From NCBI RefSeq assembly GCF_010183535.1, contig NC_071331.1:2976001-3040000 (forward strand): a stretch of DNA of 64,000 nt. Reading direction: 5' to 3'. The DNA is from Caenorhabditis remanei. Lineage: Eukaryota > Nematoda > Chromadorea > Rhabditida > Rhabditidae. The position numbers were made by a program, and so were the translations under genes. Of this stretch, positions 37,980 to 49,540 are shown one piece after another (the first letter of the stretch is position 1; every line of letters begins with the position of its first letter). The notes below the pieces were generated by a model. It ran no database searches. It was not told the origin of the DNA and worked only from the letters and a program-made list of their open reading frames with translations.

Positions 37980-37987
37980 TGAAACAG
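37980..37987 (-). promoter_or_regulatory. exact Ruby-type octamer
   Basis: Sits in the array's segment (c), after CCATTGATATCAACGTAA. Other copies read CGAAACAG or GAAACAGA there. Expected 21U start near 37937-37947. Confidence 0.45.
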
Positions 37988-39497
37988 TTTTTTTAGTTTC
38001 GACTAAATTTCTTACTTTGATATGTTGAATTTGGAATGTTTTCATTGTTTCTTTTTTAGTTAACATTGCTTTCATCATTGTAAGAAACAAGGTAATTATT
38101 TGCTTTTCTTCCTAGTCTAGTCAAAGATTTTCTTGTTTCCACTACGAATTTCCTGAAAAATACTTTACTGTCTCCAAGTAGTAAATTAATGACACCTATC
38201 CATGAGACACGGTGTTTCTTTTTATGGTGCCTGAGTTGTATTGATACCATCAGCTTTTAAATATACCTCTAACTTTTCCAAATATTCAAAAAGAGACGAT
38301 TTTTCCATGAAGGATTTTTTGACCACCGTGATGTGTTTTCTCTGTTTAGTGTTAAAGGCGTTTTAAAAACAAAAATAAACGTACCACTAATCTCTTCCAA
38401 ATTCTGTTCAGTTTGGCATGGTCTTGTAACAGATATTTCTGATTCCCAAACAATTTATGTTACAGATAGTCTTTATAGTCAATCCGCCAAATGTCTCCAT
38501 AATACGTTCATTTTTTTTATAGGAATTGTACACTTCTGCAACCTATCCTTATTTTTTTCTATCACCTAAAATTCCATGTAATCCGTTGATTCCCCGGTAT
38601 GCATACAAGTGACAGCATATTTCAAGTAACTTGCATAACTTCTTCGAAATCACCGCTTACTTGAGATAGACAATCTCAAAAATCAGCTGTCATGTCTGCT
38701 GTAGGTTGAAAACTATTTTGAAAAAGTGAAAAAAGTTTTGTAATGTTGGAATACGATGATTTTTGTTTGAATTTGGATATGCTGGAATATTCAACGGTTT
38801 CATATCCCCACTAAAAACAATGAGCGAATGAATAAATTATTACACACATCACATTTTCAAACAAAATATACAATTTTATATAATGTTTTGGTTGCCTGAT
38901 AGAACGTTCAGAGCAGATGAAACATTCACTTAACAGCAAAGGTGGAATTCCGACTTCCGGCTTCCGTTGAAAAACTTTTCGCTACTTCTATGTAAAATGT
39001 TCAGAAAGTTTATGAACGTTCAACTACAATTTTTCTCGAACTCAGTGTTTTTTCTAATGAAATTTTGTATAAAAACGATGGCAAAATTCGTTTTCGACGA
39101 TAAACAATTTTCTCAAATAAGACATTTTTAAATTTTCATCTCACATATCAAACACTAATCATAAATCTCACTTTGGGTATAGATATGGTGAAACTGCGTT
39201 AGTTTTATGTTGATAGAAAGATGCTCAACTGAAAATCTATTTCGGTGATCTCTGTTCTAATCTGACCGCTTTTTACTTTCTCACATTTGTTAGCCGGTTG
39301 AATTTCCACATATTTGCTGTAATTACCATCAAACATATTTGATCAAACGTCAAAATATGTGAAACTTGTTTGAAACTGGAATAAAGTTTTATGGGATACA
39401 ATTGCCATTCTACTCTCATAACGAGACATCGACAATTTGCAATGGAATATTTCACATTACTGAAATTTTATAATAATTTAATCTTATGCTTCAGTGT

Positions 39498-39505
39498 TGA
39501 AACAG
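39498..39505 (-). promoter_or_regulatory. exact Ruby-type octamer
   Basis: Third member of the 30623/34787 set. Expected 21U start near 39455-39465. Confidence 0.45.
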
Positions 39506-39596
39506 AAACAAGAGAAAGTAGAGAAGAAAACAGGTTGGGAAACGCCTTTTCAATTCAAAACGTCGTTGATATCACCCTGTTCGGATATGGAGAAAG

Positions 39597-39604
39597 TGAA
39601 ACAG
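39597..39604 (-). promoter_or_regulatory. exact Ruby-type octamer
   Basis: Segment (b) relative: CGGATATGGAGAAAGTGAAACAGAG. Expected 21U start near 39554-39564. Confidence 0.45.
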
Positions 39605-39829
39605 AGATCAGATGTTTACGTTTAGTGAACACTCTGAAATTGTTCAAAAATGGAAACTTTTCATACTCTTTCGTGTCCCATTCCGATTTATATCAACTTA
39701 TTGAAGCAGATATAAAATATTGAGCAGTGCTTGAAACTGAAATAATATTGATTGTGAAATCGAACTTCGTTCCTGAATCTTTGCAAATTTTAGTCAGTGA
39801 GAAAGATTATAAAATTGTCTCTTTTGTGT

Positions 39830-39837
39830 CTGTTTCA
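39830..39837 (+). promoter_or_regulatory. exact Ruby-type octamer
   Basis: CTGTTTCAGATCGG; plus-strand downstream region is mixed in composition. Expected 21U 5' T near 39870-39880. Confidence 0.4.
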
Positions 39838-40157
39838 GATCGGTAACTTTGCGATGACAGTTTTTACAGAAGTCGTTTATGTGTTGAAGAAACATTATAC
39901 TTACTACATGGATACTAAATTTGTTTGCTCGAGATTAGAAAGACGGAATGCTTCAGATAGTCTGTTCTTCCCCCTCTCTTCGTATAACTACCACCTGTTG
40001 GAAAAGTTCCTTGTTATTCGAATCGTTGCAAGAACATTTGATTGTCTCCTAGTTATAAACGACGGTTATTAATGGACACCATATCCAAGAAACACGGTGT
40101 TTCTTTAAATGATGCCGGAAACTGCGAAAAGATGTTTAAGAAGCATTAGCAGTATCA

Positions 40158-40165
40158 CTGTTTCA
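40158..40165 (+). promoter_or_regulatory. exact Ruby-type octamer
   Basis: Duplicate of the 31974 site. Expected 21U 5' T near 40198-40208. Confidence 0.55.
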
Positions 40166-40640
40166 CTACATTTATGTATACCACGAAACAGACAATTATA
40201 CAATAGGACTTGATGTGAAATTTCTTTTCCGTACCGTCGGTGTTATGTTAGCGAAAAGTAGAAAGATCCCTCACCGATATTTCCAAAAGTATGACTACTC
40301 TTCAACTGTTTCTGCTACAGTATATAGTGGTTACCAATCAGAGGTCTTATGTTGATAAGTGAACCAGAATAAATACTAGCCTCCTTACTCGTGCAATACG
40401 TTGTCTTTTAACCATAAAATGGTCAACTGTTCATAATGATCTCAGATAGCTTCCGCTCAAAACTACAAAAATCGCCGAACTTTTCCGCTTTACGCGATAA
40501 AGTTCAAACTATAGTACCTTCACGTAGAAAATATAATAGAAACGTCGCCAGAAACTTAAAAAAACAAAATGTGCTCTATCCGTGTTATTAACAAAAAATA
40601 AGTTTGCAATTCTAATAATAGCACATTAACTCTGAAAAGT

Positions 40641-40648
40641 CTGTTTCA
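40641..40648 (+). promoter_or_regulatory. exact Ruby-type octamer
   Basis: Duplicate of 32461, with its spacer invaded by the adjacent microsatellite, so it may be a dead locus. Confidence 0.35.
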
Positions 40649-40663
40649 GAACTGTTACTTTTT

Positions 40664-40690
40664 GATAATAATAATAATAATAATTTATTG
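40664..40690. repeat. (ATA/TAA)n microsatellite
   Basis: Seven or so TAA triplets, absent from the paralogous position at about 32485. Confidence 0.8.
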
Positions 40691-40777
40691 CACCAGTATT
40701 TAGTTGCAAAAAAAAACGATGTTCCACATTCTGGTAGAATAATTTTCAGCTCGAAACCAAATTGTCTCGTGAATTTT

Positions 40778-40785
40778 CTGTTTCA
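40778..40785 (+). promoter_or_regulatory. exact Ruby-type octamer
   Basis: Duplicate of 32567. Expected 21U 5' T near 40818-40828. Confidence 0.55.
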
Positions 40786-42032
40786 ATAAGAACACTTTTT
40801 GTCTCGAATTAGTATAATACAATCATGGGTTTTACCATTTAGTCCAGTCATCATTCTTACTCCCGTCTCTACATTTCTTCTTTTCCTGTACCAGGGACAG
40901 ACGTACTCCAAGTGTGTCCTCCATTATGGCGTAACTTGTTTGAAATCGCCGTTTATTTGGGATAGGAGTTGGGAGAGGATAGACATGCCAGAAGACTGGG
41001 ATTTTTAATTAATGAGTTTATCGAAAATTCCATCTGAATATTCAAATAAAAAATTATTACTTTTACAGGTATCATGAAACATGCTAATCAATTTCCACCA
41101 AACAAGATATTTTGACAGTGCTCAATTGGCGGGTTATAGTTTGAACGTTACCGAGTTTTACTGTCTTTCTCCTTCCAGTGTTCATGTAATCACGTTTCTC
41201 TCTTCTTATCCCAACGGGTTTCAATCAAATCTGAAAAATATGTACGTTTTTTTCTATTTCACAATTATGATTTCTTCTCATCTTTTTGATTCACAAATTG
41301 CTGAGGACATTTTTTTATATTCCACCCACTACCTTCCGTTCCTATCAAAATTAACAGGAAGGCGAACTCAAAACGTGAAGTTCGGGATAACAGAAATGTA
41401 AGGCGTCCTTTTCAGATACATATGAACTCCATTTTTAAGATGCAAGAGATATTTTGAATGTGATATAAAAAAAATCAAACTGATACCATTAATGAGTCTT
41501 GTTACTTGCAATTTAGGACAATCTAAAAACATAAATATTATTATCGAAGTAAATGAAGGAAGGTGGTTTGTGTAACAAGACACATGATTTATTTGTATTT
41601 ATTTATTGTAGAAGGGTAATGACACTTATCCTGCACCAGAATTCAAGAAATCACGGAGAGAACGACATTACACGATAGAGAGGGTTAAGAATAATAATGG
41701 TACAAAAACGGGAATAAAGTATAAGAAGAGTTCTCAAAATGTCTTCTAATATTCAAATCGCCGCAAAAACACCTGACTGTTTCCAATTTTTAATAAATGA
41801 GGTAGGGGACACATGCATTCGATACGGTGTTTTTTTCAATGATGTTGATAGAAAAAAGAAAGTTTCACAATTCATATCATCAGTGTAAAAACAAAATTCT
41901 GCTCATCGTTTTTTTTTTTCGTTCTATGCGTACGGTATACTCCAAGTGTGCAACTTTTTGCGTAATATATTCGAAATCACCACTTACTTGGGATAGATAC
42001 GCTTGTTTTGTGTAGATAGTTTGATAATCTTT

Positions 42033-42040
42033 CTGTTTCA
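42033..42040 (+). promoter_or_regulatory. exact Ruby-type octamer
   Basis: TTCTGTTTCAGTTCAGG followed by T-rich DNA. Expected 21U 5' T near 42073-42083. Confidence 0.5.
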
Positions 42041-42855
42041 GTTCAGGCACTTTATATTGTTTTAGAACTTTCCCGTTAATTTACAACTCCGTGTTTCATT
42101 TTTCAATTTTAATGTTCTCGATTTCTTAACGTTTTGAGTGGAGATTACCCCGATTCGCCAGAAAGTTGATATTTCCATTATCAAAATTTTTCTTCGACAG
42201 TCATCAGATATGTTAAAATTTCAGTTTCGTTGACATCTCTTATTTTCCGCTCAATAGTCATTTTACAGTTGTTTAACTAGATTCGGATTTTTACAATCAA
42301 AATTTTTGCACTTTTTAGAGGTTTATCTCGAAAAAAAAAACTATGATCAAATGTTGTTGTACCTCAACTTCCCTGCATTTCACAAAACAAACAGTTCCAT
42401 GATTATTTTTGAAACGATTTACGTGATTTAACAAATTTATATATTAATTGAAGGTGTATTTTTTATTGAGTATTTATAAACTACTTTCTAATTGTTTTTC
42501 TAATTCAAATCATGCAATCCCATCTGTTTCTGCTGGATCTTTTATGTACTTTTGCAACCATTCAATTCAAATAGGAACAAGATTCCAAAAGTTTTATGAA
42601 AATTTGGTCATAAATCCGATTGCTGAAAATTTTCCAAGTAGTCTTTTGTCTTATTATTGAAACATCAATATAATTTTTTCTGAGATACCGTACTTTTTCG
42701 ATTCTGCACAGAGACGACTTTTTTCAATAGGAGAACGTGTTTAGATGGATAAGGGTTCCGACATACAGTAGATAACAAAGAAGGTAAGGGAAAGGGCATA
42801 TGTGAGTCAAAAATTAGCAGCTGAAAACATTACTGATGTTTAGATGTGACAACAG

Positions 42856-42863
42856 TGAAACAG
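42856..42863 (-). promoter_or_regulatory. exact Ruby-type octamer
   Basis: ACAGTGAAACAGAAAAAATA; expected 21U start near 42813-42823. Confidence 0.45.
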
Positions 42864-45238
42864 AAAAAATACCGGTGTTTGCTTTGGGTATCAAAGACGG
42901 GAAACGGAAAAATCTTACTAGTCAGTCAGCTGCCTTCATTCTGACATTAAGAAAATGTCCAATTGTTTGTATAAAAATGGAAAGAGTTGATAATTGGAAA
43001 GGTAAACAAAGTTGAAAAAGTAGGAGTTTGTGAAAACGGACGAAACTGAACTAACTAAGGTTGTTTGATTTTCGGAAGCTGAAACATTCAAGACACAGTG
43101 ATCTTCAATAACTGACAGTCTATTCTTTAGAGGTATTGAAATTGCAGAGATACGTTTATTGGTTGAAATAGGACACAAAGTAATTGAATACTTCAAAACA
43201 TGAGTAGTTTTATGGTACAAAATATTTTTATTGAACACTGGAAACAATTCGAACAGAGTTGTTAAAAGAATTAATTAATAACACATTTATGAGCAAAGTT
43301 CAAAACATCACTGCGAAACAGAAATGATACACAAAACAGATCAAATGCACTGAAGAAGCTATTCATTATCAAATTAAAACAGTTTGTGAAAACTATAACA
43401 TTTTTTTCAAAATTAGTAGAATGATACATTTATCATGCCAATGGTACATCCCGCCAAATCATCGTTTCTAGTATTTATAACACTTCCACGTAAACACTTT
43501 AAGGAACTTACTTGTTAACTGCAAGATAACCTATAACACACTATAGCACATTGTCGAAACAGTCACTTTTATTTTGCTTGTGAAGTTTGATGTTTTTGGC
43601 TATTTTCAATTGAATTGGTACATGTATTTCGGAAACATGACGATAGCAAACAGGTGGTTCAAGCCCTTCCAAGATCATTCTAGATTTGTTTGTCTTATTT
43701 GGTAGGAAGCTTTGATGAAAGAACATTCCGGAAGTAGGCAAACCAAACTTAAGTTGAACAAATAGCAACAGCAACAAAAACCATTTTTATTTTTTTTTTA
43801 TAAAGCAGTGTTTATAACTACGCTCTTTTATCAAAGTAGGAACCCATAAAATTCATACCTTTTGGAAGATAAAGAAAGTTGGAGGAAAGAGATAACCCCT
43901 GCATTACTATTAAAGGATATTGAGAACGATGAAGTTTCACATACTTTTAAAAACAGAAAATTTTACGCTTAAATTGTATTTTACTGCGTTCTGATCAATG
44001 GAGTATTTCTCAAAATCCATTCTAACAGTATAACCCTATCCTCCAAAAAATAATTTCTTCTCAACAATAATCAGCTTCTAGTGGAGCGGAGTTTTTCAAA
44101 AACTACATTTTCAAATCTTCAATTCACATTTCTTCAAAAGATTACAGTAAATTTTCCAGTAGTCTTTTGTATTTTGATTGAAACATCAACATCAAGTTTT
44201 CTAAGATATCGAACTTTTTCGATTCTGCACAGAGACGGCTTCTATCGATCGGAGACCGGTATTTGTTTTGGATATCGCAAGCGGAAAAATCTTAATGTTT
44301 CAGTAGTCTGCTACCTTCAATCTGACAATAAGAAAATGTCCAGCTGTTTGGAAAAAAATGGAAAGAATTGCTGATTGAAAAAAAAGAACGAACTCTGCAA
44401 AGATGATGAACCGAATCTAAAATTGACGGTGGGAAGCTGAAACATTCAAGAAACAGTGATTTTCAACTGAAAGTCTATTCTTTGGAGGTATCAGCCGCGA
44501 TAAAATGGTCAAAATAGTACACAAAGTAATTGAAACCTGGAGGACATTTGTAGTTTTTCGGTACAGAATGTTCTTACTGATTACTGGAAACATACAGTAC
44601 AGGAGCGTTAGAAGAAAAAAATAGCAGATTAATTTGATCTGCGCAAAACAAAACATGACTTCGAAACAGAAATGATACACAAATTAGATCAAATACACTG
44701 AAGAAGCTATTAATTGTTAACTTAAAACACATTGTTTGTGAAAACTGTGATATTTTTTTCCGAAATTAGCAGAGTGAGGCATTTATTCATTCCACATTCC
44801 CTCAAATCAGCGTTTCTAGTTTTTTATAACACTTCCAGGAAAAAAAACGAAAACAATTACAGTAACTTACCAACAGCAAGGGATAATCTGTAACGCATTA
44901 TAGCACAATGACGAAACAGTCACTTTTACTTTGCTAGTGAAGTTTGATGTTTTGAGTTTTTTTTTTCAATTGAACTACTGGATGAAAGAACATTCTGGAA
45001 GTAGGCAAAACAAAATGAATTAGTAGATACGAATTATCAACAACAGCAAAATCCATGTTTCATTTGTCTTTTTTATGAAGCAGTGTTTGTAACTACGCTC
45101 TTTTTTCGAGGTATGAAATTCATATTTTGAAAAAGACAGAGGCAGTTTGAGGAATGCGAAAAATTACCGTCGATTAAAGGATAATAAGAAGTATGCAATT
45201 TCACATGCTTTAGAAACAGAAAACTTGATTCTAAAATT

Positions 45239-45246
45239 CTGTTTCA
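45239..45246 (+). promoter_or_regulatory. exact Ruby-type octamer
   Basis: AATTCTGTTTCACTGCG. The sister unit at about 43975 has lost the octamer (TTGTATTTTACTGCG). Expected 21U 5' T near 45279-45289. Confidence 0.45.
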
Positions 45247-45662
45247 CTGCGTTCTGATGAATACAATTTTTCTAAAAATGCGTTAGAGAGAAGTTCCCTA
45301 CTCTAAAATAATTTATGCTTATCCAAGTTTTTGAAATTTCCTCTTGTATTTTTGTTTTAAAAGTTCAAATTCCAAAACCCATGTTTCACATTTGTTTCTT
45401 AAGTCTACTATTTATGTAAATATTGACAACCAAGTGTGATATCTTTCTTATTTCACTGTTCCATTACCGGAACAATTTGGGAGGAAAATTGGTTTATTAA
45501 TGAATAAAACTGTAATTCCCATGAAAAAGTTATTTGGTCAGATTATCCTTGTGAGAAAGAAATATGTTACTGTAGCTGGATTATCTTTCGTGAAACGTGA
45601 ATTGGTCTTGAAAACAGGAACCGATTATGTATACTCCCATTGAGCAATACATCACACAATGA

Positions 45663-45670
45663 TGAAACAG
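45663..45670 (-). promoter_or_regulatory. exact Ruby-type octamer
   Basis: GATGAAACAGAGAATTTGA; duplicated at 46638. Expected 21U start near 45620-45630. Confidence 0.55.
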
Positions 45671-45805
45671 AGAATTTGAATCATATTTCTTGCAACAGGA
45701 ACTAAGCTAGAGGTAACGGTATGGAATTGTAGCACTTGGGAAACAGTGTTTCTTTATTGTGAAATATATTATATTTTTAATCTTTTTTAATAATCAGTCT
45801 TACTA

Positions 45806-46062
45806 CTGCCGAAAAAATACAGTTTCGACAAGGATTTTCAAAAAAAAATTTCGCGGGCTGGAACACGCAAGCGCATAAAGTTGTGGGAGGAGCTTAAACT
45901 GCAAGCGGCGCGGTTCTTAATTTGGAAAAAAACAACTGGAATTAGAACCGCGCCGTTTATTTAAGCTTGCATTAAGCTCCGCCCACAAGTTTATGCGCTT
46001 GCGCGTTTCAGCGCGCGAATTTTTTTTTGAAAATCCTTGTCGAAACTTTATTTTTTCGACAG
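45806..46062. mobile_element. 257-bp palindromic MITE, TA-flanked
   Basis: Ends are CTGCCGAAAAAATACAGTTT and, on the opposite strand, CTGTCGAAAAAATAAAGTTT, flanked by TA at 45804-45805 and 46063-46064. The arms stay complementary almost to the centre (CAAGGATTTTCAAAAAAAAA, then CGCAAGCGCATAAA and GCGGCGCGGTTCT). Paralogous uninterrupted sites (GTCTTACTATTGAATATACT at about 48375; GTCTTACTATTCAATGATTT at about 48757) support insertion. No coding capacity. Confidence 0.85.
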
Positions 46063-46637
46063 TATTAAATAGATTTGGATAGAAGGTCCGAAATGAAGAG
46101 TTTCAAGAGCAAGAGATTCAAACAAATTGACCATAATTTTGTGGAATAAGAAATAGTATTTTTATTGTAACAAAAATGTATCACTTAAATATAAAACTCT
46201 TTGAAACTGCAATGTGTATCAATATTTCTCTGTGAAAATGATCATAATTAAAAAATGATCATAATTCAAACTTGATAAATTTTTTCGGAGCATTTTTGGT
46301 GAACATTGCATACGAGAAGAAAATAACAGGAAAGAAACTTTACAATGACGATATTACTAAAAGAAAAAACGCACAAATCTGTAACGTTTTTGAAACGGCA
46401 ACATTCACATCAAAATTAGCGTGTTTAGCATTGCAACTGATCACTTTTTAACGATTTTCAGTTTCACAGAAAGATAATGAGGACAATGGAAATAACAAAA
46501 ACATACATTTGGGCAAATTATCCTTGTGAGAAAGAAATATGTTACTGTAGCTGGATTATCTTCCGTGAAACGTGAATTGGCCTTGAAAACAGGAACCGAT
46601 TATGTATACTCCCATTGAACAATACATAACACAATGA

Positions 46638-46645
46638 TGAAACAG
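46638..46645 (-). promoter_or_regulatory. exact Ruby-type octamer
   Basis: Duplicate of the 45663 site, 47 bp left of the outer hAT element's target duplication. Expected 21U start near 46595-46605. Confidence 0.55.
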
Positions 46646-46956
46646 AGAATTTGACTCAAATTTCTTGCATCACTAAGCTAGAGGTAACGGTCAGGCTTGG
46701 CCGGATAATTTTATGAATTTTGCCGGGAATGCTCTGGGAATCTCAATATTGTTATTTTTGGATGTACGTCACTGGGTTATTGATTTTTAACTGCATTCTG
46801 TCTGAATCAAAAAAATGTCCCTTGAGTTATGGCGATTTTATCCGAAATTTTTTATCCGAATTTTATCCGAAAAAAAGTCGGATAAAAGTTTCATAATTTT
46901 TCATAAATGCAGATAAAAACGAAAAATTAAGTGTAAAAGTGTTCAACTTGCTAATA

Positions 46957-48044
46957 TTAGGGTGTTTCATAAGTCTTTGCACTTTTTTTCAATGTACTGC
47001 CCTGTGACCCCGTGACATTTTTTGGTTCTTTTTTTATTATTAACTAATACTGTTACCCTCTAGAAACATTTCTGTTTTGCAAGTTCCCAGAACAGCGTAC
47101 TATGGCAGAAGTACGCGCCAAAGATCGCAAGGCTCGAAATGGGTGTTTTCTACTAAGTTATCTCCTTGAGTGCAATGGAAACTTATCGAAATATAAGTGA
47201 AATTGTTGGTGTGGACATCACATCTTATTGGACAGTAGCAACTTGATCCAAAAACTCCAAAGAAGAAAACTACAATATTGATGATATGTCCCATTCTGGT
47301 CGGCCTCGTTTAGATATCGACGATGATATCACTGATGTCTTGAAGGATGAGCCTAGATCAAGTGTGCGTGAAGTATCTTCACATACTGGACCTTCGTTCG
47401 CAACAATATTCAGACATCAGAAAGAATCTGGAAGAACAGCAGAATACGGACAAGTTATTTCTCACGAACTGGCAGATTCTCAGTTGAAGCTCAAAAAAAT
47501 GGGGTCTCTATGTATACCATACAGTAAAAAGCAGGGAGTTTTGGATAATGACGACCCGTTGACGAACCAGAAAAGAGAGATGCATGAGAAAAAATGAGGT
47601 TATCAGTTTGAAGGGACAGAAACGGGGTCATTTGTTACGAACTTCTTCCGGATCGTGCTATAATAACAGTCAACTTATACTGTCAACTACTCCATAAAAT
47701 GATCCAATTACACCGCTCATCACGGCCGGAAATCGATCATTTGATTTTGTTGCAATTCAATGCTGACCTCCATCTAACTGATTATTATAATTTTAGATCA
47801 TTGCAAAACTCGTTAGCAGGAAAAAAAATTGATGATCGAATGCAAGTGAAATCAGACTTTGATCACTTCTTCAGCTCGCAGCCGCCAGAGTTCTACGCGG
47901 CCGTAATTGCCCAACTACCACAATGTTGGCAAGGTGTAATTAGTACTCATTGACAATATATAACTTATTAGAACTCTTTTCTCATTAAGAAAAATTTGAT
48001 CAAAAACTGATAGAAAAAGTGCAAAGACTTATGAAACACCCTAA
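46957..48044 (+). mobile_element. degenerate mariner-family transposon
   Basis: The 31-bp terminal inverted repeats (starting TTAGGGTGTTTCATAAGTCT, with the exact complement at 48014-48044) are nearly perfect and flanked by TA duplications (46955-46956, 48045-48046). At 1088 bp it is a little shorter than usual for mariners (about 1.3 kb). The internal transposase reads in the plus direction but is broken. It sits inside the hAT-like element 46692-48290, so it is younger than that element. Confidence 0.92.
47102..47953 (+). pseudogene. broken mariner transposase
   Basis: Starts MAEVRAKDRKARNGCFLLSY. Frames shift around 47200 and between 47470 and 47700. Recognisable pieces are an N-terminal helix-turn-helix, DDMSHSGRPRLD followed by ITDVLKDEPRSSVREVSSHT (typical mariner linker), and a C-terminal LTDYYNFRSLQNSLAGKK followed by SQPPEFY and LPQCWQ. 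Much of the catalytic middle is deleted or unreadable, so this copy cannot encode an active enzyme. The intact TIRs mean it could still be moved by a related transposase. Confidence 0.85.
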
Positions 48045-48053
48045 TATCTACAA

Positions 48054-48190
48054 CAGAGCTGTGCGGAAGTAGAATTTTCAAAAAAGGAAGACGGAAGAAG
48101 GAAGAAGGAACAAAATTTCAAAAAAGGAAGAAGGAAAAAGGAAGAAGGAAGTGAAAAAATGCCCGGAAGAAGGAATTCCGCACAGCTCTG
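48054..48190. mobile_element. 137-bp hAT-like MITE, GGAAGAAGGAA interior
   Basis: Ends CAGAGCTGTGCGGAA and TTCCGCACAGCTCTG are perfect 15-bp inverted repeats. The 8-bp duplication ATCTACAA lies at 48046-48053 and 48191-48198. The left duplication overlaps the mariner's TA duplication by one base, so the two sit immediately side by side. The interior is purine-rich GGAAGAAGGAA repeat. Confidence 0.92.
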
Positions 48191-49532
48191 ATCTACAATT
48201 ATAAACAGCCAACTGGTTCTGAGAAATTGAGTGCGCAAAGTTAAACGATTTTTATCCGACTTTCTCCGACTTGTTCTCCGACCAAGCCTGGTAACGGTAT
48301 GGAATTATAGCATTTGGGAAACAGTGTTTCTTTATTGTGAAAAAGTATTCCATTTTTTAAAAATTAAAAAAATTAGTCTTACTATTGAATATACTGGATC
48401 AAAAGTTCGAAAAGAAGCAAAACCCTCAAACTAAAGCAAAAATGCATTACTGAAAAAGGGAACTGATTGAAACTGCAAAGTGAATCAAGATTTCTATGTG
48501 GAAATGGAAACGTTTGAACTTGATGAGCTTTTTTCGGAGCATTTTTTGGTGAATATTGGAGAATAATATAAAAAGGACATAACAGGTATCATGAGAAAGA
48601 ACTAACTGTTGCTGAAATATTTCATGTAAGGCGAGAAACCAGGATCAAACACAACGATGAATTGGAAGAATCAAATGACATGCTACAGGTAGCATTTGGG
48701 AAACAGTGTTTCTTTATTGTAAAAAATATTATATTTTTTAAATATTTTTCAAGGTAGTCTTACTATTCAATGATTTGGATAGAAAGTCCGATATTAAGCA
48801 AGAGACTCAAACTAAGGCTCCATAACATTGTGGAATAAAATCATCCTACTGTACTCTAACAAAAAGTATTTATTTAAATAAGAACTGTTTGAAACTGCAA
48901 ATGATTGTAATTATAGAAACGTTTGAACTAGATGAGCTTTTTTCGGAGCATACTAATGTGGAATATTGGGAAATAATACGAAAAGAACATAAAACTAATG
49001 AAATATCCTATTCCAGAACTGATCACATAATTGATTAGTTAAATAAAATGAGGAGATTGGAACTGAAAAAAAACTATGTAGACTTATGCTCCAGACTTAT
49101 GTTTCAGTCGCAAATCTATAGCTTGTTTATAAAAGCAAATTGTTTATAAAATTCTCAAAGCGATTACTTATTGTGGAAGCTAAAGGGAAGTCACAGGCTA
49201 TTCGTACAGAAATCAGATTACTGAAAGGAAAAAAACACACAAAGTTGTAACGTTTTTGAAGCGGCAACTTTCACATCGAAATTAGCGTGTTTAGCATTGT
49301 AACTGATCACTGTTTGACTGATTTTCAGTTTCACAAAAAGATAATGAACACAATAGAAATAACAAAAACATACATTTCAGCTACAAAGTCTGAAAAAACA
49401 ACAAGATAAGAGATGAATCAGCCAATGAAGTGTGTCGATGTGTAATTCCCATTTTTAAATTCAAAACTAATGATCAAGTCAAAAACAGGCGTTAATCACA
49501 GAAAAAACAAATCACAGTTTTCACATAGATTA

Positions 49533-49540
49533 TGAAACAG
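49533..49540 (-). promoter_or_regulatory. exact Ruby-type octamer
   Basis: TTATGAAACAGAAATATC; expected 21U start near 49490-49500. Confidence 0.45.

Larger units (their letters stand above)
9700..42060. repeat. decayed higher-order tandem array; candidate 21U-RNA (piRNA) domain
   Basis: A common order of segments recurs: (a) GGTGTCGGAGGCGC; (b) GTCACTGATAGCACCCTCT, then GGTGAAACTGAAATTGG; (c) CATCTCATTTCCATTGATAT; (d) CGACATACAAAGGTGTTTTC, then GATTACTGTAATAAACAAGG; (e) CGGACCACCTGTTTGAAGTG through TTAGGGACACCCATCCATGA; (f) CTCCAAGTGTGTCTCCCATT through AAATCACCGCTTATTTGGGA. Segment (e) appears near 10240, 12478, 14237, 15825, 19747, 21447, 25003, 26530 (cut short), 27128, 28900 and, decayed, 38150, 40000 and 41760. 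Segment (f) appears near 10770, 13040, 14545, 16300, 20500, 25530, 27670, 29255, 30880, 32700, 40905 and 41937. Spacing is often 1.5-1.8 kb. No reading frame is conserved across copies. The conserved words include GTTTC-type motifs on both strands, as in C. elegans 21U clusters. Confidence 0.7.
40130..43250. repeat. direct duplication, copy 2 (partner 31.94-34.62 kb)
   Basis: Counterpart of 31940-34620. It differs by a TAA/ATA microsatellite (40664-40690) and by loss of pieces around 41100-42300. Confidence 0.65.
42660..45250. repeat. two diverged tandem units of about 1.3-1.5 kb
   Basis: TTTTTCGATTCTGCACAGAG occurs at 42693 and 44214, GACAGTCTATTCTTTAGAGG at 43113 (decayed at 44468), GAACATTC-GGAAGTAGGC at 43718 and 44988, and GTGTTT-TAACTACGCTCTTT at 43809 and 45083. 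Offsets fall from about 1.5 to 1.27 kb. Part of the same sequence also occurs at 34270-34340. No conserved frame. Confidence 0.6.
46692..48290. mobile_element. outer hAT-like MITE carrying two nested elements
   Basis: Termini CAGGCTTGG and CCAAGCCTG are inverted. The 8-bp duplication GTAACGGT lies at 46684-46691 and 48291-48298. The empty site (gagGTAACGGTatggaattg) survives in the local duplicate at about 45713-45730. Without the mariner and the inner MITE, the element is about 364 bp. Its ends repeat GGATAA and CGGAGAA words and it has no transposase. Confidence 0.9.
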
